Below, one piece after another: positions 8,236 to 15,985 of a stretch of 24,033 bases of DNA (position 1 is its first letter; each line of letters begins with the position of its first letter). A program made the position numbers and the translations under genes. The notes under the pieces are model-generated. The model worked only from the letters and a program-made list of their open reading frames with translations, ran no database searches and had not been told where the DNA came from. Source of the stretch: Planctomycetaceae bacterium. Its GTDB lineage: Bacteria; Planctomycetota; Planctomycetia; Planctomycetales; Planctomycetaceae. Location: NCBI GenBank assembly GCA_020426425.1, contig JAGQQB010000002.1, positions 1 to 24,033 on the forward strand. Reading direction: 5' to 3'.

Positions 8236-9357
8236 TCAATCACATAGCCAGCGCATCCAGGATTCGATGCCGATTCGCCGCTCGGGGCCGAGCCAGTTCA
8301 GGGTGAAGTAACAGCAGATCATGAAGAGCAGGCCCAGCGGTAGTGAGATGTGGACAGGCAGCGCGCTGGCCCAGAAGGTGGTCGGTTCTTGACCTTGCAG
8401 TAGTGCGTACAACCACAACGGGTACAGATGCACCACATGATGCAGAATGTAAATGGTGAACGAGTAGCGGCTGAAGGTCTTGGCGATCCGAAGCAGGCCG
8501 GTCCACTGCCGACTGCGAGGATTGCGGTCAACGACATGATGCAGCACGCCGAACAGCAGCAGCGCCATTCCCAAGGTTCCGCAGACGTATTCAATTGTCG
8601 GGGGGAACATGTGCCAGCCGCCGAGATAGCGCTTGGCGATCGGGTCCGGCAGGTAATTCCTTCCGATCAAGAGTGCCATGCTCAGTAATACGAGGCTCGT
8701 TCCCAGAATGAACGGCAGCCGCAATGCCGCGACCGAATCAGCATCGTCGTCAGCGGTGCCTGGCGCTGGATCAGACTCTGACGCGTCACCAAACATCAGC
8801 ACCGCAACGACGTACCCCATCAGCGAAAACGCCAGCCACGGAAAAATGGGGAAGTACCCGACCGATAGGAATCCGATCGTAATGTCGGACAACGTCATGT
8901 CGTGCTCGTAATACTTATTGACCCAGTAGGCATTGTACTCGGCCATGTCGCGCAGGATCGGGCTGATGAGCACCAGCATCACCGCCATCACAACTGGCAC
9001 CGGCAGGGGTAACGACCGGATGAGATTGAGCACCAGCAGCGCGGTGCCGATCATCGTCAGCACGTCCCAGTTGAACGTGTCCTCAGGAAGCCAGACCAGC
9101 ACATTGAACGCGATCCCGACGCCGAACACGAACAGGCCACGACGGATCGAGATTTTCGAGATAAGTTCCTCATCCACTCCCTTGCGCTGCTGACCATTCA
9201 CCCACAGGCGATAGCTCACACCCGAGAGGAACGCAAACAAGGGCGCACCGAAGCCGGCGAACGGAACTCCATAACCCGAGAGATTCTCGCCGAAGTGGAC
9301 GAACACCATCACGAATATGGCGATGGTGCGCAGTATGTCGATCGACGGATAGCGCAC
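8236..9357 (-). CDS. HGSNAT/DUF1624-like membrane acyltransferase
   Basis: The 373-residue protein has about ten predicted membrane helices. The N-terminus reads R-Y-P-S-I-D-I-L-R with Asp7, followed in the first helix by His21 in V-F-V-H-F. G-A-P-L-F-A-F-L-S-G comes next at 37-46 and a F-N-W-D-V-L-T-M-I-G segment near 94-103. These are features of the heparan-alpha-glucosaminide N-acetyltransferase-like (DUF1624) and broader acyltransferase-3/DUF418 group, which carry acyl groups across or at the membrane. The C-terminal helix has Y-I-L-H-H. The acceptor is unknown. Translation begins at GTG 9357, with only 1 bp between it and the TGA of the upstream gene, so translational coupling is likely. 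Confidence 0.85.
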   Translation of the reverse strand: MRYPSIDILRTIAIFVMVFVHFGENLSGYGVPFAGFGAPLFAFLSGVSYRLWVNGQQRKGVDEELISKISIRRGLFVFGVGIAFNVLVWLPEDTFNWDVLTMIGTALLVLNLIRSLPLPVPVVMAVMLVLISPILRDMAEYNAYWVNKYYEHDMTLSDITIGFLSVGYFPIFPWLAFSLMGYVVAVLMFGDASESDPAPGTADDDADSVAALRLPFILGTSLVLLSMALLIGRNYLPDPIAKRYLGGWHMFPPTIEYVCGTLGMALLLFGVLHHVVDRNPRSRQWTGLLRIAKTFSRYSFTIYILHHVVHLYPLWLYALLQGQEPTTFWASALPVHISLPLGLLFMICCYFTLNWLGPERRIGIESWMRWLCD

Positions 9358-9358
9358 G

Positions 9359-10297
9359 TCACGGCGTCCCTACGGCAGTCGGCACCGATCCCGCCGACGG
9401 AGACGATTCCGTTGTTGTGCTGGTCAAAATCTCGAACGAAGAAATCAGGATCTGCGCCAGCAGCAGCACGATGATGATCCACTCCAAAACGTTGCTGGAC
9501 CGGGTATTCATGAAGTCGCTCGCCCGTTCGCCACAGGCGCCGTAGACCTCTTCAAAGACTTCAATCTGTTCGTCGAGAAACTCGTAGCGATCTTCCATTC
9601 GCGTCCGTTCGCGAACTCGCTCGCCCACCTGACTGGCGAGCGTGGGCGGATAGACATGCGGACAATGCACCTGTGGCGAAATTCGGGCCAGTCTGGCGCG
9701 CAAGTGCATCACCACCTGATAGCGTTGCTGGAGTTGCTTGCGTCGCTTGATGGACTGCTCTCCAAATGCGAACGCAAGCGGTGTGTCGGTTTCCAGTTCC
9801 GGCCAGCGCGGAACGAGTTCCGCTTCAATGGCCCGCAGTTCCCCTTCGAAGCAGGCGGCTTCCAGCACTGCATGACGAATGGTCTCCAGGCGATCCGATT
9901 GCGCTACAATGGCAACCCGGCCAGCGGCCCAAACGAGATGCACCCCCTGCAGAGCGATGTACAGACTTGGCGCGGCGATACTGGCGACCTCATCGACCCA
10001 GGCCCGGGCGCTGGCTAACCATTGCGGCAACTCTTGTTCCGTTGGGCCTGATTCGGCAAATGGCAACAGCAGTAGCTGCAGCTCGCCTGTGCCCGCCACT
10101 TGTTCGTGCGTTACTGGCATCAACACGCCCAGCTTACCCGCCGTGCGCGACAGGTCGATCGCGACCTGCTGATCGGCAGAGGGCGCCGTCACGAACCGTA
10201 CCTGTTCATACCGGGTCTGCTCCGGCAGCGCGGACGGGGCCGGTGGGCCATCAGACGCGGACATGGAACCGTTGAGCTTCTTTTCCTGAAGAATCAT
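9359..10297 (-). CDS. RMND1/DUF155-like membrane-anchored protein
   Basis: The 312-residue protein has a mixed alpha/beta N-terminal domain. A long charged helical segment (about 190-265) contains R-M-E-D-R-Y-E-F-L-D-E-Q, and one C-terminal transmembrane helix at about 271-290 begins L-E-W-I-I-I-V. A charged, coiled-coil-like helix ending in an L-E-W-I-I-I membrane anchor is the hallmark of the DUF155/RMND1 family (yeast Rmd1/Sif proteins, mitochondrial RMND1, bacterial YagE-like), whose biochemistry is poorly known. The ATG at 10297 is chosen because it follows the upstream stop by 7 bp. An upstream in-frame ATG at 10375 would overlap that gene by 71 bp, and another ATG lies at 10264. No N-terminal signal is seen, so the bulk should be cytoplasmic. 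Confidence 0.8.
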   Translation of the reverse strand: MILQEKKLNGSMSASDGPPAPSALPEQTRYEQVRFVTAPSADQQVAIDLSRTAGKLGVLMPVTHEQVAGTGELQLLLLPFAESGPTEQELPQWLASARAWVDEVASIAAPSLYIALQGVHLVWAAGRVAIVAQSDRLETIRHAVLEAACFEGELRAIEAELVPRWPELETDTPLAFAFGEQSIKRRKQLQQRYQVVMHLRARLARISPQVHCPHVYPPTLASQVGERVRERTRMEDRYEFLDEQIEVFEEVYGACGERASDFMNTRSSNVLEWIIIVLLLAQILISSFEILTSTTTESSPSAGSVPTAVGTP

Positions 10298-10304
10298 CAG
10301 AGTT

Positions 10305-11669
10305 TCACGCGTTGTACTCGGAAGTGAGCGCTGCAATCCAGCCCGCCACGTATTCCGAGGAATCAACCACCCCATTCAAGGTGGAATCAAACATGTAATC
10401 ACCGACGAACATCAGGTGAGGATGCTCGATCGGTTCCGGTTGATGCCGTCGATCCAGACTGCGGGGCGCGACGCCACCGGGCATCGCATTCACAGAGCGA
10501 ATCCAGCGATGCACCTGCCCTTCCAGCAGTTGCTCACGACCATCAGCCAGGAAGTCGGGCAACGACTGCAGGGCCGCCTCCATCAGTTCGGCATCGGACT
10601 GCTGGCTCATCTGCTCCGCCGCATCGCCGGCCAGCAGCCAGCCCAGCACACCCTGCTTCAATCCCGGCGTACGTGAGGACTCGTCGTACAGGCAGCAGCC
10701 ACCAAAGTGGTCGAGCATCCAGTACGAATCGGTCAGCCGCGACTCCCAGAACCGGCTTTCAAACAGCAGCGAGATCCGCAGGTAGTGGGCAGGGTAGTCG
10801 TAGTAGTCAATGTGATCCTCTACCGCCGGCGAAAGTCGGTCCCCGGCATACTTGACCGACCTCAAATGATTGTGGGGCAGGGCAATCACGACGAAGTCGA
10901 ACGCATGTTCCGTGTGCTCGCCCCCATGCGTTGCTTGCACGCGCAGCCGTCCGTCTGCGCCTCGTTGTACTCGTTCTACTGTGTGTTCCAGCAGTTTGGT
11001 CCCCACGATTCGAGCCGCCAGTTCCTGCGGCAATCGTTCGTTGCCACCTTCAATCCCATACAGCTGCATGTACGCGGGATCGTTCATCAGGTAGTTGTGC
11101 AGTCCGTAGGTGTGATTCGTATGGTGCGGCTCGGTGGCGAGATCGCTGTGAATCAGTGTGGTCACGAAGTCGCGTGTTCGTTGTTCCGAGAACTCGTCCA
11201 GCAACGTAGTGAAGGTCGAGGCATCGGCAGCGTGCGCGGACCCTTCGGGATGGTCGGAATGATAGAACTCCTGCGGCGTCATGCGATTCCGTGCCGCGAG
11301 ATCGAACCGCAACAAATCACGCCATTCTGCAGTTCCCAATCGGTCTCGCATGTCGTCCTGATGCGCGATCACTTGCTGGTCGACAATCACGGCCGAGCCC
11401 CCCATGCGGGCAATCGGCAATCCAAGTTCGGCGATCAGTTCCTTGAGCGGATCTTCCTCGAAGTGCGAGTAGTCGTAGAACTCTGCGGCGCCAGCTTCAT
11501 ACCGCACTGGTGCCGCGTGGAACTGTGGCGTGAGAATCTTGCCGCCCAGTCGCGAACTCGCTTCGAACATGGTCAGCTCGTAGGGATGATTGGCTCGCTT
11601 CTGTAGCGCATAAGCTGTGAACAACCCACCTGGGCCGCCTCCCACAATGCCAATTTTCCACGTGCGCAT
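10305..11669 (-). CDS. FAD-dependent amine oxidase family protein
   Basis: The 454-residue flavoprotein oxidises an amine or related substrate with FAD. A Rossmann dinucleotide motif G-G-G-P-G-G lies at 10-15, with Glu36 at the end of the second strand to bind the ribose of FAD, followed by the R-L-G-G motif at 40-43. The C-terminal F-V-G-D-Y-M-F-D-S-T-L-N-G-V-V-D-S near 421 is the usual FAD-binding end of flavin-containing amine oxidoreductases. There is no signal peptide, so it should be cytosolic. The substrate cannot be deduced. AGG sits 7 nt before the ATG. It leads a three-gene operon with an RMND1-like protein and a membrane acyltransferase, which suggests that it works on a substrate linked to the membrane. 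Confidence 0.9.
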   Translation of the reverse strand: MRTWKIGIVGGGPGGLFTAYALQKRANHPYELTMFEASSRLGGKILTPQFHAAPVRYEAGAAEFYDYSHFEEDPLKELIAELGLPIARMGGSAVIVDQQVIAHQDDMRDRLGTAEWRDLLRFDLAARNRMTPQEFYHSDHPEGSAHAADASTFTTLLDEFSEQRTRDFVTTLIHSDLATEPHHTNHTYGLHNYLMNDPAYMQLYGIEGGNERLPQELAARIVGTKLLEHTVERVQRGADGRLRVQATHGGEHTEHAFDFVVIALPHNHLRSVKYAGDRLSPAVEDHIDYYDYPAHYLRISLLFESRFWESRLTDSYWMLDHFGGCCLYDESSRTPGLKQGVLGWLLAGDAAEQMSQQSDAELMEAALQSLPDFLADGREQLLEGQVHRWIRSVNAMPGGVAPRSLDRRHQPEPIEHPHLMFVGDYMFDSTLNGVVDSSEYVAGWIAALTSEYNA

Positions 11670-11691
11670 GAGTAACCTAAAAAGTCAGCGC

Positions 11692-11735
11692 ATGCAGCGC
11701 GGTCAGCCAACATCCACCCAATGCAGCGTCAGCCA
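11692..11735. repeat. imperfect direct repeat upstream of amine oxidase gene
   Basis: ATGCAGCG followed by TCAGCCA occurs at 11692-11709 with a 3-nt insertion, and again at 11721-11735 without it, offset by 29 bp. It lies 23-66 bp upstream of the amine oxidase start and could be a pair of regulator sites, or chance. Confidence 0.4.
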
Positions 11736-11889
11736 GCACTACAAACATGATGTGCGGTCGATTCTCATAAAACGGAGATCGCCCCCTGTGGTCTCGCAAA
11801 AACTCGCAAGTTTTCCGCGATTCCAGAGAAATCACCACGGCGGCAACGACAGCGATAGGATCGCATCAAAAGCGTCCGATCTTGGATGT

Positions 11890-11909
11890 CGCAGTGAGTC
11901 TGAGCACTG
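11890..11909 (-). terminator. weak hairpin downstream of ABC permease gene
   Basis: CAGTG (11892-11896) and CACTG (11905-11909) can form a 5-bp stem with an 8-nt loop, starting about 9 nt after the permease stop on the minus strand. No T-run follows. It may mark the transcript end before the amine oxidase operon. Confidence 0.25.
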
Positions 11910-11917
11910 AGAATTAC

Positions 11918-12742
11918 TCAACCGCCAAACGCACTGTATCTGCGAACCCCATAGTGGAATGCGATCCGGTTCGCAACGAACAGGCCGACAATCCACAAGG
12001 CCTCTACCAGCAGCACATGGCCAATCTGATCCGCAGGATACTTCCCGAGCAGGATCGCTGGTGGCACATAGGCCAGGTACTTGAACGGCAGGTAATCGAT
12101 CACCCTCAGAATCTCGACCGGCAGAAAGTCGAGCGGGATCATGTGCCCGGACAGCAGATAGTTGAACATCATGTAGATGAACATCAGCGAACTGACTTCG
12201 AGAAACCAGAACGAAATCAGTCCGAGCAGCGACTCCATCAGAAAGCCCACGAGGAACGCCATCAGCAGTGAGGCGACGAATGCCGCCAGGGTAATCGCAT
12301 CGGGCCAGCCGGGGAGATAGGCCCGGCACAACCAGAACACCAGCGCGAACGGCCCTGCCGCAATCACGTAGTACACCAGCTTGTGTGCGACCCGATGCCA
12401 GAACAAATACCCCAGCATGTCGATCGGCTGCGTGAGGTACTTCTTAACCGAACCATCGCGAACATCGCGCGCGATACCACTGGAGAGTCCTGGCATGCTC
12501 GAAAAGGCCCGGGCCAGCATCGCCAGCAGATAGTACGCCACCATGCCGCCGTAAGTGTACCCGGCAATCCGCTGATGCTCGTTGGCTCCACCGACAGCGA
12601 AAATCGCTCCCCACAGATAGATCGTGGTCACGATCGGCAGGAACCGAAACAGCGTCCCCAGCGCGAAATCTGCCCGATAGACCAGACGCTCTTCCACGCA
12701 GGTCTTCAGAATCACCCAGTTGGTACGCAGTTGCCAGAACAT
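11918..12742 (-). CDS. ABC-2 family transporter permease
   Basis: The 274-residue integral membrane protein has about six helices. A cytoplasmic coupling region A-R-D-V-R-D-G-S-V-K-K-Y-L sits near residues 90-102, and the C-terminus R-R-Y-S-A-F-G-G is typical of the ABC-2 DUF990 group (COG4587-like). Such permeases work as a pair with a second permease and a cytoplasmic ATPase. Neither partner is encoded next to it, so it is an orphan here or its partners lie elsewhere. The start ATG directly follows a C-rich stretch (CTCCC) and has no Shine-Dalgarno sequence. Transport direction and substrate are unknown. Confidence 0.85.
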   Translation of the reverse strand: MFWQLRTNWVILKTCVEERLVYRADFALGTLFRFLPIVTTIYLWGAIFAVGGANEHQRIAGYTYGGMVAYYLLAMLARAFSSMPGLSSGIARDVRDGSVKKYLTQPIDMLGYLFWHRVAHKLVYYVIAAGPFALVFWLCRAYLPGWPDAITLAAFVASLLMAFLVGFLMESLLGLISFWFLEVSSLMFIYMMFNYLLSGHMIPLDFLPVEILRVIDYLPFKYLAYVPPAILLGKYPADQIGHVLLVEALWIVGLFVANRIAFHYGVRRYSAFGG

Positions 12743-12752
12743 GGGAGGCGAA

Positions 12753-12820
12753 GGGAGTAGGTCGTGGGGAGCAGGGAGTAGGCAAAGCCGCCACGCCCCA
12801 CTCCCAATTCCCCACTCCCC
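12753..12820. repeat. G/C-rich palindromic heptamer-type element
   Basis: On the plus strand GGGAGT occurs at 12753 and 12774 and GTGGGG at 12764. The complementary ACTCCC occurs at 12800 and 12814 and CCCCAC at 12810. GTGGGG pairs with CCCCAC and GGGAGT with ACTCCC around a loop that contains GGC-AAA-GCC, giving a stem-loop at 12764-12815. It fills nearly all of the 82-bp gap between two minus-strand genes and ends about 10 bp from the permease start. It may be a mobile repeat, a transcription terminator or a processing site. Confidence 0.75.
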
Positions 12821-12824
12821 AAAA

Positions 12825-14684
12825 TCACTTGTCCCCCTTCCAAACGACGACGGTCTTGCTCGCCTTGTCGTGCAGCGCCTGTTTGCGAGGATCGATCAGA
12901 ATCATCAGGTTCGGTAATCCCAGCAGACACAGACAGATCGTGCGCATCACCCAGCGGATGGTCGCAGTCTGCATGGTGATGGGCTGTTCGCTGTCCTCGG
13001 GAATGACGATCAGGCCGAAACCTTCTTTGCCCATCGTGGCCCGCATCGGGGACGACTCCTGGATCACCCAATACATCCACCAGATGTAAAGGCCGTACAA
13101 CCCACCGACCACTAACAGCATGTTCGGGCTAAACAGCCATGTCGTCAGCAGCAGTCCCAGCCCAGCCCAGGCGCCCGAGAGGGCCTTGCCATTCGCTGTC
13201 ACAACAAAAGGGGTCAGCCCCATGAATAGGAAATCGACGAACGTTGAGAGTCCACGCACCCAAAAGGTTGCTGGCGTATTCGGTTTCACCCGTTGCACCA
13301 GTGCCAGTGTCGGGGTGTGGTAGTAGCCGAACACCCCAATCGCCTTCATCGTAAACAACAGCGGGAAACCGGCGAGGACGGTAATCGGCAGGTAGATCAT
13401 AAATGCGAACATGATGTTCATCGGCCCCTTGATCAGGGCGTACCACGCGGAAGACGGCGCATTTCCCAGTTCTGCCACGCTCATGATGGCCAAGGTAAGC
13501 TTGCCTGTGACTCCCAATTGATTGAACGGTGCATCAGCGGGAACCTCTGGAATCTCCTCGGCTGGCACCCACTTCAGGTCTGCGTCTTTCGACCACGTCG
13601 TAAACCGCTGCTCGCCACAAATCACCGGTGAAAAGAAGACGTTGGTTCCAGTCTTCATGTCAGACCCATCGGACAGGAAGTAGGCCGTTGGCCCGGCAAT
13701 CAATGCGATTGGCAGCATGACAGTCCCGGCCACAATCACCCAGTAGGCGGACCCTGCCAGATTCTTAGGACAGAGCTTCAGCAGTTCCCAGAGAATCCAG
13801 GACTTGTAAGTGTACTTCGACGTGAAGTGACACATCGCGATCGGGAACAGCCAGATGCAGATTCCCCAACTGCCAATCGACGCAACAATGTTGGCGATAT
13901 CCGGCGAGAGAATCACCAGGAAAATCATCAGAAAGAAGTACGGAATCAGCAGTGGCAGCAGCACCACCCCCGGCCAGAAGCTCGCCCGCAATCCAATCGA
14001 CATACAGTCAAACAGATCGAAGAAGATGCGGTCCGACTGAATCTCTTCCCTCACGATGGACGCAAAGACGATCTTCTTCGCCAGAATCCAGTACCAGCCG
14101 GAGACCCCCAAGATCGAGACGGATGCGAGCACCGCCCAGAACGCTTTCGTTGGCAGCCCCTTGCAGAACGAGACCATGTACGTCGACATGGCTGAGATCA
14201 CCAGAAAGATCCCGATGTACAGCCCCGTCCGCACCGCCAGCATGGGGTACTGCTTCACAAACGCGAAGGATTCCTTCCAGACAGTCCCCCAGTATTCCTC
14301 AATCGGCGGCCCCTTGCGGGCGCGGCGTTTCTTTTCGCGGGCATCCATCTCCCCGGTTTCAATGTTCATGCCGCAGTTGGCACACACCGGGATCAGATCG
14401 TCCTCGTCGTCGTACTCCATTTCGGCGGCACAATAAGGGCAAATCTGCTCCTCATCGTGCTCCATGTCGTAGTCGTCGATTTTCATCCCGCCGAAAATGT
14501 CGTCGGGATCGTGCTTTGGTTTCGGTTTTGCTTTCGGCTTGGCTGGTTGCTTCGCCGCCGGGGCATCGCCCGCCGGGATCTTGATACGTCCTTGGCACTT
14601 CGGACAGGCAATCGTCTTCCCGCGCGCCTTGTCGGGCGCATTGAGGACAGCTGAACAGGAAGAACAACGAACCTTCACCGGCAT
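12825..14684 (-). CDS. double zinc-ribbon membrane protein with C-terminal RDD domain
   Basis: The 619-residue protein begins with an MJ0042-like zinc ribbon (Cys7, Cys10, Cys27, Cys30). A Lys/Pro/Ala linker follows, then a second acidic zinc ribbon (Cys82, Cys85, Cys101, Cys104). Several membrane helices occupy about 145-470. An RDD domain at about 471-616 is recognised by F-W-V-R-x-x-S-x-x-x-D-F, A-T-M-G-K and a C-terminal L-H-D-K-x-x-K-T-V-V-V-W. The RDD family is a membrane module with a proposed transport role in some members. The ATG at 14684 is supported by GGGAG 8 nt upstream; an earlier in-frame start at 14735 lacks support. Function is unknown, but two metal ribbons on a polytopic RDD protein suggest a membrane sensor or assembly factor. 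Confidence 0.88.
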   Translation of the reverse strand: MPVKVRCSSCSAVLNAPDKARGKTIACPKCQGRIKIPAGDAPAAKQPAKPKAKPKPKHDPDDIFGGMKIDDYDMEHDEEQICPYCAAEMEYDDEDDLIPVCANCGMNIETGEMDAREKKRRARKGPPIEEYWGTVWKESFAFVKQYPMLAVRTGLYIGIFLVISAMSTYMVSFCKGLPTKAFWAVLASVSILGVSGWYWILAKKIVFASIVREEIQSDRIFFDLFDCMSIGLRASFWPGVVLLPLLIPYFFLMIFLVILSPDIANIVASIGSWGICIWLFPIAMCHFTSKYTYKSWILWELLKLCPKNLAGSAYWVIVAGTVMLPIALIAGPTAYFLSDGSDMKTGTNVFFSPVICGEQRFTTWSKDADLKWVPAEEIPEVPADAPFNQLGVTGKLTLAIMSVAELGNAPSSAWYALIKGPMNIMFAFMIYLPITVLAGFPLLFTMKAIGVFGYYHTPTLALVQRVKPNTPATFWVRGLSTFVDFLFMGLTPFVVTANGKALSGAWAGLGLLLTTWLFSPNMLLVVGGLYGLYIWWMYWVIQESSPMRATMGKEGFGLIVIPEDSEQPITMQTATIRWVMRTICLCLLGLPNLMILIDPRKQALHDKASKTVVVWKGDK

Positions 14685-14710
14685 GAAAAACGCTCCCGGA
14701 GAACCAGAAC

Positions 14711-14745
14711 ACTGTGACAGACGGACGGGACGCAAACTGTAACAG
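14711..14745. repeat. near-identical 10-bp direct repeats before the RDD gene
   Basis: ACTGTGACAG at 14711-14720 and ACTGTAACAG at 14736-14745 differ at one base and lie 25 bp apart, 26-61 bp upstream of the zinc-ribbon/RDD start codon. They could be paired binding sites. The 25-bp spacing is not an exact whole number of helical turns, so this is a weak call. Confidence 0.35.
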
Positions 14746-14835
14746 GGACCGGGGACCGCTGCCCAGTGTGGACGTGGTGACGCTGGTTGGCAGGCTTGAG
14801 GGAGATTGCAGTCGTGGAGGCACCGAAAGAGGGCG

Positions 14836-15801
14836 CTACGCCGCGCGGCGGCGGGGGTTTTGCATCAGGCGGAGTTCTTCGTCTTCGATGACGTGTTTCC
14901 AGTTCGTGCCTCCCCGGACCGACTTTACGCGGCGCGAGATGCTCTTGCGCATTGCCCGGTGGTAGCTGATGGACGTTGCGAACAACGAAAGCAAATCGAT
15001 GAACTGGCGATTTTCTGCCAGGAGCGGCTCGGTCAACTCCAGGTACGCATTGTAGCCCAGGCCGATCAGATTGCCGTCGATCTTGCCGACTGGTTGGCCA
15101 TCGGCCTCGATGATGTAGTCGGCGCCGATCGACACCCACTTGCGTTTGAGATGGATGTGCCACACACGGTCATTCCGCGTGTCGTGGAAACAACAGGCGA
15201 AGACCGACGGAATACGAAAGGTGCGATGCGTCTGCTGCACGATCGTCACGTAGTCGTAATCGGGCAGGATCACCGCCAATGACAGCAGGGTGCGTTTCGA
15301 TCCCAGCGAGTTGGAGATCTCCCACGCGGTCAATTCCTCAATCGTGCCAACCCAGCGCAGCCGCTCGCCGGTGGAGCGAAACAGCTTGAGCACCATGCGT
15401 CGCTTTTCCACGTCGCCGGGCTGCATCTGCATGATGGCGTCGTCCTGCAGCTTGTGCGTGAGCAGTTCGCGTTGCGTCGCGTTCATGCGACCAGAGCTAC
15501 GGATCGACTTGCGAAGTTGCTCCTTGCGCTCCCGCTGCAGGGAGTTCACTGTCTTCTGCAGTTCCTCTTCGTCGGGGGCCCAAATGTCGCTGCGCACACC
15601 GACCAGGTGCGTTGTGTTCCATTTGCCGGTCTTCAGATCGTGATCAGCCACTGTGCCGCAGACGTCCATCCCGGTCCCAAATTGCCGGTCATCGGCCGAT
15701 TTCAACCGCTGCAACAGATCGACATTCGTGGGATGCATGTTCGGGAACATCCACATGTCGACGTAACGCAATTGCTCCGGTCTGTATTTCCAGCCAAACA
15801 T
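14836..15801 (-). CDS. hypothetical protein, 321 residues
   Basis: I do not recognise this protein. It is soluble by composition, with no signal peptide or membrane helix. Residues 1-100 are rich in Trp, Met and Asp. Residues 80-150 are highly charged and likely helical, with R-K-E-Q-L-R-K-S-I-R. The C-terminal part has W-H-I-H-L-K-R-K followed by a beta-rich I-E-A-D-G-Q-P-V-G-K-I-D-G segment, which is faintly like a tubby/LURP-one or scramblase-like strand pattern. The tail is Arg-rich. An SD of GGGAGG lies 7 nt before the ATG at 15801, and the opposite strand lacks a credible gene, so this is a real gene. It sits alone upstream of the RDD gene on the same strand. Confidence 0.75.
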   Translation of the reverse strand: MFGWKYRPEQLRYVDMWMFPNMHPTNVDLLQRLKSADDRQFGTGMDVCGTVADHDLKTGKWNTTHLVGVRSDIWAPDEEELQKTVNSLQRERKEQLRKSIRSSGRMNATQRELLTHKLQDDAIMQMQPGDVEKRRMVLKLFRSTGERLRWVGTIEELTAWEISNSLGSKRTLLSLAVILPDYDYVTIVQQTHRTFRIPSVFACCFHDTRNDRVWHIHLKRKWVSIGADYIIEADGQPVGKIDGNLIGLGYNAYLELTEPLLAENRQFIDLLSLFATSISYHRAMRKSISRRVKSVRGGTNWKHVIEDEELRLMQNPRRRAA

Positions 15802-15985
15802 CTGACTCCCTCCCTGTGCTCCCCTGACCGAGGACGCTCACTGCATTAACCAACAGAACGTGACACGACCTGCCACCATTCAGAGCGTTGGATTGCGGAG
15901 CGATCCACGACGATGCCTTACAGTCCATTCCTTCATCGTCTTCGTCGATCACCTGGACTCTGGACCAGCCAACCCGGAGCAACCC

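Noticed and set aside
10707..11606. A 299-codon plus-strand frame inside the amine oxidase gene
   Set aside because: The minus-strand product has complete FAD-binding motifs at both ends; the plus frame is a shadow.
12753..12820. CRISPR-like or tandem array
   Set aside because: The repeated units are only 6-9 bp, unevenly spaced and self-complementary, without regular spacers.
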